Assembly: GCA_002309805.1 (NCBI GenBank)
Contig: DBYJ01000045.1
Span: 352-64,351 of the forward strand
DNA length: 64,000 nt
Reading direction: 5' to 3'
Origin: Bacteroidales bacterium UBA1189
Lineage (GTDB): Bacteria; Bacteroidota; Bacteroidia; Bacteroidales; Bacteroidaceae
The notes beneath the pieces are model-generated. The model had not been told where the DNA came from and ran no database searches. It saw only the letters and a program-made list of their open reading frames with translations. Shown here piece after piece: positions 1 to 7,751 of the stretch; position 1 is the stretch's first letter; the number at the start of each line of letters is the position of its first letter. A program made the position numbers and the translations under genes.

Positions 1-1
1 T

Positions 2-29
2 AGTTCACAATTCATAGTTCATAGTTTGG
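2..29. repeat. Heptamer tandem repeat
   Basis: Four consecutive 7-bp units (AGTTCAC, AATTCAT, AGTTCAT, AGTTTGG) can be read in the sequence. They belong to the same class of A/T-rich intergenic heptamer arrays found at 112-139, 7720-7740, 38934-38975 and 57245-57272. Confidence 0.6.
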
Positions 30-90
30 CAAGAAATGGCTCGAGAGGTGTCCTACGATGCCATCGTCCCTCGAGCCGCATGAAATGTTG

Positions 91-98
91 TATCTTTG
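91..98 (+). promoter_or_regulatory. Bacteroidetes -7 promoter element
   Basis: TATCTTTG matches the TAnnTTTG -7 consensus of Bacteroidetes. It lies 55 bp before the short HU-like reading frame at 153, so that frame probably descends from an expressed gene. Confidence 0.6.
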
Positions 99-111
99 CA
101 GCGGAATTCCA

Positions 112-139
112 AATTATCAATTATCCATTATCCATTAAA
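112..139. repeat. Heptamer tandem repeat
   Basis: Units AATTATC, AATTATC, CATTATC and CATTAAA follow one another with a 7-bp period. They lie in the leader between the promoter at 91 and the reading frame at 153. Confidence 0.65.
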
Positions 140-152
140 AACGCTTTTTCCT

Positions 153-263
153 ATGCCTATTACTTATCAGATTGTGGGTTGCACCAACCCGATGGGTGCG
201 CAGGATGTCGACTACGCCACCAACCGCCAGCTCAAGCGCGTGCCCAGCGAGCTGCTCGCGTAA
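153..263 (+). pseudogene. Truncated HU-like DNA-binding protein fragment (36 aa)
   Basis: A 36-codon frame starts at an ATG downstream of a good promoter. Its opening (MPITYQIVGCTNP) looks like the start of the HU-like proteins (HU_HIG type) common in Bacteroidales. Those proteins normally run on for 100 or more residues through the HU fold, whereas this frame stops at a TAA soon after residue 30. The next 50 bp hold a GC-rich palindrome instead of the expected continuation. I read it as a gene whose 5' end and promoter survive while the rest has been lost, possibly at the palindrome. The family call rests on a short N-terminus and is weak; a genuine small peptide gene is possible. Confidence 0.35.
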
Positions 264-282
264 AAGAGCCTCAAGCCCCAAA

Positions 283-303
283 CCCCTCCCATAGGGGGAG
301 GGG
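283..303. repeat. GC-rich REP-like palindrome
   Basis: CCCCTCCC and GGGAGGGG form an 8-bp stem around a 5-nt loop, with no T-run on either side that would suit a terminator. The string CCCTCCCATAG recurs at 59015-59025 inside a glycosyltransferase gene, so this appears to be a dispersed palindromic element. Confidence 0.55.
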
Positions 304-315
304 TGGGTGCTCCTG

Positions 316-798
316 CTACTTGCACTTCCCGATACGGCGCCAATGGTTGACGATGCGCTCGAAGTCCTTGAGGTACTGGGGTTCACTAAATTCTGAGGTG
401 GGGTAGCCGGCACTGAAGTGGAAGCATTCTTCCTTGGGCTCAAAATATTCCGCATAGTCTATAGTGGGCTGCGGATATCCGCGGCTGTCATATCCGGAGG
501 TAAGCAGGACGTTGCAGACGCTTTTCGCTCCCAAAAAAATCTCCAGCTCGGAGGCTGCTAAACCGGCACTACATAGTGCTTTTAGCGTGGGCATCTTGTC
601 CTTGAAAACAAGAACTTTCGTTTCGGTGTTGTATGAAACGATGTCGTCGTCGGTAAACACCAATGTGTTCAGTTCCACCTCGTCTGTGCCGCTTCGTACG
701 ACGTAGGCCTTCAGCTGGCTTTCGAAGATTGCCTTCTGGCAACCACATGCGGTGAGTGCTACCGCTACGAGGAGAATGAGTTTTTTTCCGTTTTTCAT
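316..798 (-). CDS. Small putative lipoprotein (160 aa)
   Basis: The protein begins with a basic N-terminus and a hydrophobic stretch ending in a lipobox (LTAC, Cys at about residue 18), so it is predicted to be exported, lipid-modified and anchored in a membrane. The rest is a soluble region of about 140 residues with no motif I recognise. It is followed by the broken HU-like fragment and palindrome. Its upstream side faces the terminator of the GH20 operon, and a TACGTTTTG string about 35 bp upstream on the minus strand is a possible weak promoter. It seems to be a single-gene unit. Function is unknown; export is inferred from the signal peptide only. Confidence 0.7.
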   Translation of the reverse strand: MKNGKKLILLVAVALTACGCQKAIFESQLKAYVVRSGTDEVELNTLVFTDDDIVSYNTETKVLVFKDKMPTLKALCSAGLAASELEIFLGAKSVCNVLLTSGYDSRGYPQPTIDYAEYFEPKEECFHFSAGYPTSEFSEPQYLKDFERIVNHWRRIGKCK

Positions 799-870
799 CT
801 TGGTGCAGTTTGGGGATTGATTACGCTGGCAAAACGTACCGAATGCGGAAATACTGCATCGCCGAGTGTT

Positions 871-912
871 AAAAAATAAAAAAATCTGCGGTTTTTTGTG
901 AGACCGCAGATT
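871..912 (-). terminator. Intrinsic terminator of the DUF1846-yidC-GH20 operon
   Basis: On the minus strand AATCTGCGGT (912 to 903) pairs with ACCGCAGATT (892 to 883) around a 10-nt loop. A T-rich run follows (complement of 871-882). It lies 19 bp past the GH20 stop codon. Confidence 0.85.
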
Positions 913-930
913 ACGCTGAGCTGAAGGTTT

Positions 931-2616
931 TTATTCCAGGCCGTGACAGTACTTGACGCCGAGGCGGTCGTAGAGGCGGAGCAGGCGTGGCAGACGGGCG
1001 GTGAAGCTGTCCCAGTCTTTTTGCTCGGGACGGCACCACTGCACCTCGCTGGCAGCACCGAGGCGGGGCAGCAGCTGGTAGAAGGCAAACTCAGGATAGG
1101 CGATGTATTCCGTCCAGAGGTTGACCTGCTGACCGAGGATGCACTGCTGCTGCTCGACGGTGAGGCTGTCGGGTAGGACGGGCTCGAAGGAATAGACCTT
1201 GCTGGCGGAGACGATGTATCCACCGATGGTGCGCGGCTGCTTGGCCACGTCCTTCAGCTGCGGATGGTCGATGTAGGCAAAGACATTGGGGCTCATGATG
1301 ACGCGATGCCCCTGACGGGCAGCCTCGATGCCGCCCTTGACGCCGCGCCAGCTCATGACGACGGCGCCGGAGGTGAGGCCGCCTTCGAGTGTCTCGTCCC
1401 AGCCGATGAGGTCGCGTCCGCGGGCGTTGAGGAATTTCTCCACCTCGTGGTTGATGTAGGTCTGCAGCTGGTTCTCCACACTATGCTTGCCATCATAGGT
1501 CAGCCCAAGTTCGCGGGCCTTGGCCTGGCATTTCGGACAATCCTTCCAGCGGTTCTTCGGGCATTCGTCGCCTCCGATGTGGATGAACTTCGAGGGGAAG
1601 ACGTCGCAGATTTCGCCGAGGACGGTCTTGATGAATTCCATCGTCTCGGGATTGCCGGCGCAGAGTACCTCGCGGCTGACGCCCCATTCGGTCCTGACGG
1701 GGTAGGGGCCACCTGTGCAGCCAAGGTTGGGATAGACGTGCAGGGCGCCCTGCATGTGGCCGGGGAGGTCGATTTCGGGGATGACGTTGATGTAGCGCTC
1801 GGCAGCGTAGCGGACAATCTCGCGGCACTCGTCCTGCGTGTAGTAGCCTCCGTAGGGTGTGCCGTCGTAGATGCCGGCATTGGGGCCGATGACGGTCTGC
1901 TCACGAATGCTGCCCTCGAGGGCAAGGCGGGGGAGGGCTTTCACCTCGAAGCGCCAGCCCTGGTCTTCGGTCAAATGCCAATGGAACTGGTTGCATCCGT
2001 GCAGGGCCATGACGTCGAGCATCTGCTTGATGGTCTCGACGGAGAAGAAGTGCCGGGCACAGTCCAGCAACAGGCCGCGATAGCCGAAGCGGGGCTCGTC
2101 CTCAATCTTCGTGTAGGGCAGAAGCACCACATTGGTCTTCACCAGCGGCAGGCTCTTGCGGAGTGTCTGCGCACCACGGAACAGTCCGACGGGCTGCCGG
2201 GCCTGGAGGGTGACGCCCTTGTTCTCAACCTTCAGCACATAGGCCTCCTGCTGCTGTTCGGTGAGGGAGGGGGCATTGGTGTAGGCTTTCTTCCCCTTTT
2301 TCTTCTTGTCAGCATCGAGGCCGATCTGGAGGCGGATGGCGGCGCGCTTGTCCTTAGGCGTCAGCATCAGGCGGATTCCCGTTGCCTCCTCTATCCATTG
2401 CTGGAGGAAGCGGGCGGTGCGGCTCACCTCGTCGTCCGAGGCGTCGTAGGCAATGCCCATGCCGCTCTGGAGGTTGAAGAAATGCAGCGTGTCGGTCTGT
2501 ACGCTCATCGGCAGGGGAATGACGCGATAGTCGGCCGTCAGCATCTGTGCTTCAGCGCGGCTTGCAAAAACGACAAGGCCGAGCAGCACGAGGGTAAGGG
2601 TGAGGTGTCTTCTCAT
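931..2616 (-). CDS. Glycoside hydrolase family 20 beta-N-acetylhexosaminidase
   Basis: This 561-residue exported enzyme is predicted to remove terminal beta-linked GlcNAc or GalNAc from glycans. A signal peptide covers residues 1-23. A GH20b-type N-terminal domain spans roughly 30-170, followed by the TIM barrel with the opening motif around RGLLLDCARHF (about 180) and the catalytic pair D350-E351 in HIGGDE. GH20 enzymes use substrate-assisted catalysis, with this Asp orienting the acetamido group and the Glu acting as acid/base. It is the last gene of a minus-strand operon with yidC (22-bp gap). That pairing is probably a matter of transcription only, since YidC acts in membrane insertion. 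Length is normal for bacterial GH20 enzymes. The family is certain; the natural substrate is not. Confidence 0.93.
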   Translation of the reverse strand: MRRHLTLTLVLLGLVVFASRAEAQMLTADYRVIPLPMSVQTDTLHFFNLQSGMGIAYDASDDEVSRTARFLQQWIEEATGIRLMLTPKDKRAAIRLQIGLDADKKKKGKKAYTNAPSLTEQQQEAYVLKVENKGVTLQARQPVGLFRGAQTLRKSLPLVKTNVVLLPYTKIEDEPRFGYRGLLLDCARHFFSVETIKQMLDVMALHGCNQFHWHLTEDQGWRFEVKALPRLALEGSIREQTVIGPNAGIYDGTPYGGYYTQDECREIVRYAAERYINVIPEIDLPGHMQGALHVYPNLGCTGGPYPVRTEWGVSREVLCAGNPETMEFIKTVLGEICDVFPSKFIHIGGDECPKNRWKDCPKCQAKARELGLTYDGKHSVENQLQTYINHEVEKFLNARGRDLIGWDETLEGGLTSGAVVMSWRGVKGGIEAARQGHRVIMSPNVFAYIDHPQLKDVAKQPRTIGGYIVSASKVYSFEPVLPDSLTVEQQQCILGQQVNLWTEYIAYPEFAFYQLLPRLGAASEVQWCRPEQKDWDSFTARLPRLLRLYDRLGVKYCHGLE

Positions 2617-2638
2617 AGTGAACTATAGTTTTAGGGGT

Positions 2639-4558
2639 TTATCTCTTCTGCTGTTGCTGGAGGCGCTGCTGCTCCTGCTGCATGGCCTCGAGGCGTGCCA
2701 TCATGCCCGACTTCTTGGGCGGGTTCTGCTGGTTCTTCTTGTAGTTGGCTTCCAACTGGGCCAGGAGTTTCTTGTCGTCAGTGGTGCGCTTCATGATGAA
2801 CATGATGATGATGCTCATTAGCGACGAGATTAGGTAGTAGTAGTTCAGACCGCTGGAGTAACCGTTGAGGGTGAAGAGGAAGAGCACGGGCATGAGGTAC
2901 ATCGTCCACTTCAACATCTTCTGCGAACTCTGGTCCTGTCCGGCGGTGGGTTGCATCTTCATGCTAATGATGGTATTGAGGATGTTCACCACGCAGAAGA
3001 GGAGGCAGAAGATGGAGATATGGTCGCCGAAGAGAGGTATGCGTCCAGGCCACGAGAGGATGTCGTCATAGGCGCTGAGGTCGCTGGCCCAGAGGAAACG
3101 TTCCTGACGCAGCTCGATGGCATTGGGGATGAAGAAGAACAGGGCCATCCAAACGGGCATCTGGATAATCATGGGCAAGCAGCCGCCCATAGGGCTGACG
3201 CCGTACTTCGAATAGATCTGCATCTGCTCCTGCTGCATCTGCATGGAGTCTGCAGGGTCGGGGTACTTCTCCTTTATTTCGTCGAGATGAGGCTTGAGGG
3301 CGCGCATCTTGGCCGACGACATGAACTGCTTACGGGTGAAAGGCAGGACAACCATTTTCACAATGAAGGTGAGCAACAGCAGCACGATGCCCATGTTCAT
3401 GCCCCAGCGTGTGAGGAAGTCGAAGAGGGGTACGATGATGTAGCGGTTAACGAGGCGGACTACCGGCCAGCCCATATAGACGAGCTTGTCGAGCTGCAGG
3501 TTCTGACCATTGGTGGAGAGCTTACCGGCAGCCTTCAGCGTCTTAAAGTGGTTGGGTCCGATGTAGAACTGGAAGCGTGAGGGCTGGGCACCCGTGGGGT
3601 CGAAGGCCGTGCTCATCTGTGACTCCATGTACTTTATGTAGAAGTTGGGTATGGTGTCCGTATCGGTGTAGCGTGTGCTGGTGGGGGTGTTTTCGCGATA
3701 GAGGGCGCTTGTAAGGCGGGCGTTTGTGAAAGTTTGCTCAGCCGCGAGGACGGTGCTGAAGAACTGGTTCTTGTAGGCAATCCAATCGACGGAGGGAAAC
3801 TCGACGGTCTTGGACAGCGATTTCGATCTGCTCGGCTCAGTGATGTGACCTGGGTTGCGCCCTGTCTCACGGTAGGAGAGGTAGGTGTAGCGCTGCTCGA
3901 AGTTGTAGCCCTTCTCCTGATGGCGCATGCGCTGGCTGAGGCGGATGCCCATCTGGTTCATCTGCGAGGGGAAGAAGTTCTGCATGCCCGTAGCCTGCAC
4001 GGTGAGGTAGAGGGTGTATTTGTCGGGCAGCAGACGATAGGTGAAGTCCAGATATCCAGCCCCGTTGGTGTTGAGGCGGAGGACCAGTGTGCTGTCCGTT
4101 TGGCTGACGGGCTGGAAATAGCGGTCGGCTGTGTTGATGTTCTCCACTTTGCCGTCAAGCAGGAAGGCCGTCTTGCGGTCGTTCTTGTCGAAGAGGACAA
4201 TGGGGTTGCCCTGCTGGTCGTTGTAGTCGGCCAATGTGGCGCTGACGACAGCTGCGCCCTTGGTGCTGATGTCGACGCTGAGCTGGCTGTTGCGGAGCGT
4301 GAGAATCTGCTCCTCGCCTACAGCGGTGCCATAAAGGGCGCTGGTGGTGTCGTTCATTTGTTCGACAAAACGAGCCTGCTCGGCTATAGCTTCGGCTGCG
4401 GCTTTTTCATTCTCGATTTTGCGCAGGCTATCCTGAACGGCAGCAAGACGCTGCTGCTCAGTGAGTTTCTCTGCTGACGGTTTGTTGAGAAAGAAGAATC
4501 CCACCATCACGGCGAAGATGAGGATCCATCCGATGATTGAACTTTTTCTTGTATCCAT
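2639..4558 (-). CDS. yidC: Membrane protein insertase YidC
   Basis: YidC inserts proteins into the inner membrane, alone or with the Sec translocon. The 639-residue protein has an N-terminal anchor (about 8-25), a large periplasmic domain typical of Gram-negative YidC, and the conserved C-terminal transmembrane core starting near residue 370 (GMNMGIVLLLLTF, then the cytoplasmic hairpin with LKPHLDEIKEKYPD, then SPMGGCLPMIIQMPV). The C-terminus is a basic, Gln-rich tail (EQQRLQQQQKR), a common way for YidC homologues to contact ribosomes. It lies between the DUF1846 gene and GH20 on one transcript. The spacer upstream carries an octamer repeat. Length and domain order match Bacteroidetes YidC. 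Confidence 0.96.
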   Translation of the reverse strand: MDTRKSSIIGWILIFAVMVGFFFLNKPSAEKLTEQQRLAAVQDSLRKIENEKAAAEAIAEQARFVEQMNDTTSALYGTAVGEEQILTLRNSQLSVDISTKGAAVVSATLADYNDQQGNPIVLFDKNDRKTAFLLDGKVENINTADRYFQPVSQTDSTLVLRLNTNGAGYLDFTYRLLPDKYTLYLTVQATGMQNFFPSQMNQMGIRLSQRMRHQEKGYNFEQRYTYLSYRETGRNPGHITEPSRSKSLSKTVEFPSVDWIAYKNQFFSTVLAAEQTFTNARLTSALYRENTPTSTRYTDTDTIPNFYIKYMESQMSTAFDPTGAQPSRFQFYIGPNHFKTLKAAGKLSTNGQNLQLDKLVYMGWPVVRLVNRYIIVPLFDFLTRWGMNMGIVLLLLTFIVKMVVLPFTRKQFMSSAKMRALKPHLDEIKEKYPDPADSMQMQQEQMQIYSKYGVSPMGGCLPMIIQMPVWMALFFFIPNAIELRQERFLWASDLSAYDDILSWPGRIPLFGDHISIFCLLFCVVNILNTIISMKMQPTAGQDQSSQKMLKWTMYLMPVLFLFTLNGYSSGLNYYYLISSLMSIIIMFIMKRTTDDKKLLAQLEANYKKNQQNPPKKSGMMARLEAMQQEQQRLQQQQKR

Positions 4559-4567
4559 TTTATACTT

Positions 4568-4607
4568 GTTGACTTGTTGGCTTATTGACCCGTTGACCTG
4601 TTGACCC
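4568..4607. repeat. Octamer tandem repeat in the yidC leader
   Basis: Five 8-bp units (GTTGACTT, GTTGGCTT, ATTGACCC, GTTGACCT, GTTGACCC) fill the space between the end of the DUF1846 gene and the yidC start codon. On the transcribed strand they would sit where a ribosome-binding region is expected. Confidence 0.7.
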
Positions 4608-4609
4608 GT

Positions 4610-6073
4610 TTAATTCTTCTTCACCGGTTCTGTAGTCAGGCCAATGCCGAGTTTCTTGAATATCTTACGGTCTACCTCGCTGACCATGACGGTGACATGC
4701 ACTTGGCATCCGTTGAGCAAAGGCAAGCATCCTAAGGCGCGGCGGCAGTTGTCGTCGTGGAGGCTGAGGATGGAGAGCGCCACGAGCACCTCGTCGGTGT
4801 GCAGACGGGGATTGCGCCCGTGCAGATAGTTCACCTTGGTGTCCTGAATGGGCTCTATCATCTCCTGCGGAATGAGTTTCACGTCGTGGTCGATGCCTGC
4901 CAGATGCTTGGTGGCATTAAGGATGAGGGCGGCGCAGGGGCCCAGCAGGGCGCTGGTCTCGGCTGTAATGAGGGTTCCGTCTTCCAGCTCAATGGCAGCA
5001 GAGGGAACGCCTGAACGCTCCTTCCGCTCGCGGGCAGCCACGACAGGCTTGCGATCATCGATGCTGATCTTGGCTTGCTTCATCAGCAGGACAATCTTGT
5101 TGACTTCACTCTCCGTGCCGTTGCCGTCAGCCAGACGGCAGAGAGCGGTATAGTAGCGTCGGATAATTTCAGCATAGGAGGCCTCGCTGCATACGGCATC
5201 ATCAGAGATGCAGTTGCCCACCATGTTGACGCCCATGTCCGTAGGCGATTTATAGGGACTCTCGCCGTAGATAGCCTCGAAAATGGCATTCAGCACAGGG
5301 AAAATCTCAATATCGCGGTTGTAGTTGACGGTAGTCTCGCCATAGGCTTCCAGATGGAACGGGTCAATCATGTTCACATCGTTCAGGTCGGCTGTGGCAG
5401 CCTCGTAGGCGATGTTGACGGGGTGCTTGAGAGGCATATTCCATACGGGGAAGGTCTCGAACTTAGCGTAGCCAGCCTTGACGCCGCGCTTGTGCTCCTG
5501 ATAGAGCTGACTGAGGCAGACAGCCATCTTGCCGCTGCCTGGGCCAGGAGCTGTAACAACTACCAGCGGGCGGGTGGTTTCCACATAATCGTTCTTGCCG
5601 AAACCTTCGTCGGAGTCGATAAGGTCGATGTTGGTTGGATAGCCCTCAATAATATAATGGTAATATACCTTGATGCCGATCCTCTCAAGCCGGGCACGGA
5701 AAGAGGCTGCGCTGCCTTGCCCGTTGTAATGGGTGATGACAACGGCGCTCACCAGCAGTCCACGGCTGATGAATTCGTCGCGCAGTCGGAGCACGTCGAC
5801 ATCGTAGGTGATGCCGAGGTCGTTGCGCACCTTGTTCTCCTCGATGTCAACGGCGCTGATGACGATGATGATTTCGGCGTCGTCGCGCAGTTGCATCAGC
5901 ATGCGCAGCTTACTGTCGGGCTGGAAACCGGGCAGGACGCGGCTGGCATGATAGTCGTCAAACAACTTTCCGCCAAACTCCATGTAGAGTTTGTTGCCGA
6001 ACTGGGAGATTCGCTCCTTGATATGTTCAGACTGGATGCGGAGGTACTTTTCGTTGTCAAATCCGAGCTTCAT
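4610..6073 (-). CDS. DUF1846 (UPF0371) family protein
   Basis: This 487-residue soluble protein belongs to the DUF1846 family, conserved in many anaerobes and Gram-positive bacteria. The whole chain matches in layout: an opening with FGGKLFDDYHASRVLPGF, a central segment with the glycine-rich loop GPGSGK (177-182) that resembles a nucleotide-binding P-loop, and a C-terminal part ending in a conserved region around NYLHGRNPRLHTDEVL. No biochemical role is established to my knowledge, although structures exist for the family. It is the first gene of the operon with yidC and GH20 and is served by the promoter at 6099-6106. Bacteroidetes often have pyrG ahead of yidC; here DUF1846 takes that place. 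The ATG start follows the promoter closely. Confidence 0.9.
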   Translation of the reverse strand: MKLGFDNEKYLRIQSEHIKERISQFGNKLYMEFGGKLFDDYHASRVLPGFQPDSKLRMLMQLRDDAEIIIVISAVDIEENKVRNDLGITYDVDVLRLRDEFISRGLLVSAVVITHYNGQGSAASFRARLERIGIKVYYHYIIEGYPTNIDLIDSDEGFGKNDYVETTRPLVVVTAPGPGSGKMAVCLSQLYQEHKRGVKAGYAKFETFPVWNMPLKHPVNIAYEAATADLNDVNMIDPFHLEAYGETTVNYNRDIEIFPVLNAIFEAIYGESPYKSPTDMGVNMVGNCISDDAVCSEASYAEIIRRYYTALCRLADGNGTESEVNKIVLLMKQAKISIDDRKPVVAARERKERSGVPSAAIELEDGTLITAETSALLGPCAALILNATKHLAGIDHDVKLIPQEMIEPIQDTKVNYLHGRNPRLHTDEVLVALSILSLHDDNCRRALGCLPLLNGCQVHVTVMVSEVDRKIFKKLGIGLTTEPVKKN

Positions 6074-6098
6074 AGGGACCTTTTTTGATTACAAGCCG

Positions 6099-6106
6099 CA
6101 AAGGTA
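6099..6106 (-). promoter_or_regulatory. Promoter -7 element for DUF1846-yidC-GH20
   Basis: The minus strand reads TACCTTTG, a match to TAnnTTTG, 26 bp before the DUF1846 start codon. It is divergent from the promoter at 6151. Confidence 0.75.
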
Positions 6107-6150
6107 GTACTTTTTTCGCCAATTTTTGCAGGGTGAAAGAATTTTTTTAC

Positions 6151-6158
6151 TACTTTTG
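6151..6158 (+). promoter_or_regulatory. Promoter -7 element for the DUF3078 gene
   Basis: TACTTTTG matches TAnnTTTG, and a TTTTTG string about 28 bp upstream could serve as the -33 element. It leaves a leader of roughly 65 nt before the ATG at 6231. Confidence 0.75.
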
Positions 6159-6230
6159 CGCACAGAAATATCATTTCATTCTTCAAAACCCATAAACCCC
6201 TTTATTGCCCACAATAAAATAATAAGGTAT

Positions 6231-7715
6231 ATGAAAAAGCAAATTCTTCTCTCCCTGATGTTCGGATTGGTGACGTTGTTGCCACTTTCGGCTTCAGCGT
6301 TTCCCACAGATGATGACACTCGTGTCGGAGGCTCATTGGCTACGGACTCTGCGTTGATAGATGCCATTTCCGCCTTGCGCGCAGATGTCGGCAAGAAGCT
6401 GACGCAGGATTCTTTTCTTGTGGCGAAGTACAACCTGATAGTCTCCCGTCTGATTGAAACTCATCGTCTTCCGCCATCCGACTCCATTCCTGACGTGGAA
6501 GACATCAATCCCATCCTCTTCCGCCTTATTGCTCCCCCCACGCTCTACACATCGCCGATGAAGCGGGCCTTGGCATTGGAAGGCGACTCGACGGCTACGG
6601 ACAACACCTTGCCTGCCGAGAGCAATCTGCCTGGAACCAAGGACTTGGAGCTTCTGGACGAACTCGATCATCTGTTGCTGCTTACCTATCTGAAGAATCC
6701 TGAAAAAGTGAAGCAGACCGAAGCGCGCCTGATGGAGAACGCCAGCGTCTCTGAAGAGGCGATGAAGAAATCGGCTGACAATGCTGCCCTGAACGTCCCC
6801 ACGGGCGAAGCCGCATTAGCACCTGTCACAGCAGCCAATACCGATATGGTTGTCAAGAAACCTAACTTCTGGAATACAGGCGGTACACTTTCCAACCAAT
6901 GGGCCGAGAACTATTTCTCGTCGAACTGGTATCAGGGCGGAACGTCCAACCTCACTATCTTGTCGCTCCTGACACTTGATGCCAACTACAACGACAAGCA
7001 GAAGGTGACGTGGAACAACCGTCTGGAGGCCAAGGTCGGCTTTTATATGAACAACTTCTACAAATCCGAGGAAGAGGGGCGCACGAAGATTCAGTCCAAT
7101 ACCGACCTGCTCCGTTTTACCTCTACGCTCAAGCTGAAGGCCATCCGAAACTGGAACTATTCGGCGCAGTTCTTGGCCTACACGCAAATGATGAACATGT
7201 ACAATAACGACGAGACGTTGAAATCAACCTTCCTTTCTCCTTCCTATGGACAGTTCTCACTTGGTATGGACTGGGCCAAGACTTTTAAGAAAGGTAGTTT
7301 GGCTATCAACATCGGTGCCATTACCTACAACTTCCGCTATGTGATGAACGACACGGTGTTGCTGAAAAGCGGCTATATTCCCAAAGAACAACGCAAAGGG
7401 GAAACCGAAGCCACCTTCCACCATTTCTATCGCGACTACGGTACAAAGGTCACGATTGATTTCAACTATCCCTTCACGAAGAGCATTTCCTACAAGACGC
7501 GCTTCTTCTACTATACGCCGTTTAATGCAGGAAATTCAGGTCATCACTATGTGCAGACTGAGTGGGAAAATACGTTCAATTTCCAAGTCAGCAAGTACCT
7601 GTCTGCGACGCTCTTCTTCCATGCTCGTTTCGACGACAGCCGCACGCCCGACGAGAAACTCAAGTACTTCATGTTCAAGGAATACCTGACGCTCGGCTTC
7701 AACTATTCCTGGTAA
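6231..7715 (+). CDS. DUF3078 family outer-membrane-associated protein
   Basis: I place the start at the ATG at 6231 because it begins a clean signal peptide (MKKQILLSLMFGLVTLLPLSASA) and follows the promoter at 6151; a longer frame opens upstream but would begin at the transcription start. The 494-residue product has a low-complexity N-terminal third, then from about residue 210 the DUF3078 region (KPNFWNTGGTLSNQWAENYF) rich in aromatic residues and alternating strands. It ends in Trp after an amphipathic strand, as outer-membrane barrels do. DUF3078 proteins are found throughout Bacteroidetes and have no proven role. It stands 36 bp ahead of ettA, separated by a heptamer repeat, and could be co-transcribed with it. 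Confidence 0.85.
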   Translation: MKKQILLSLMFGLVTLLPLSASAFPTDDDTRVGGSLATDSALIDAISALRADVGKKLTQDSFLVAKYNLIVSRLIETHRLPPSDSIPDVEDINPILFRLIAPPTLYTSPMKRALALEGDSTATDNTLPAESNLPGTKDLELLDELDHLLLLTYLKNPEKVKQTEARLMENASVSEEAMKKSADNAALNVPTGEAALAPVTAANTDMVVKKPNFWNTGGTLSNQWAENYFSSNWYQGGTSNLTILSLLTLDANYNDKQKVTWNNRLEAKVGFYMNNFYKSEEEGRTKIQSNTDLLRFTSTLKLKAIRNWNYSAQFLAYTQMMNMYNNDETLKSTFLSPSYGQFSLGMDWAKTFKKGSLAINIGAITYNFRYVMNDTVLLKSGYIPKEQRKGETEATFHHFYRDYGTKVTIDFNYPFTKSISYKTRFFYYTPFNAGNSGHHYVQTEWENTFNFQVSKYLSATLFFHARFDDSRTPDEKLKYFMFKEYLTLGFNYSW

Positions 7716-7719
7716 TCTC

Positions 7720-7740
7720 TAATTCCTCATTCCCAATTAT
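7720..7740. repeat. Heptamer tandem repeat
   Basis: Units TAATTCC, TCATTCC and CAATTAT follow the stop codon of the DUF3078 gene with a 7-bp period. The first unit is identical to units at 57245-57265. Confidence 0.6.
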
Positions 7741-7751
7741 ATTATTTCCTC

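Noticed and set aside
1264..2628. A 454-codon open frame opposite the GH20 gene
   Set aside because: It is a shadow of the GH20 gene in the antisense frame. The GH20 frame has a signal peptide and catalytic motifs, while this one has low-complexity Val/Ala/Gly/Asp-rich content.
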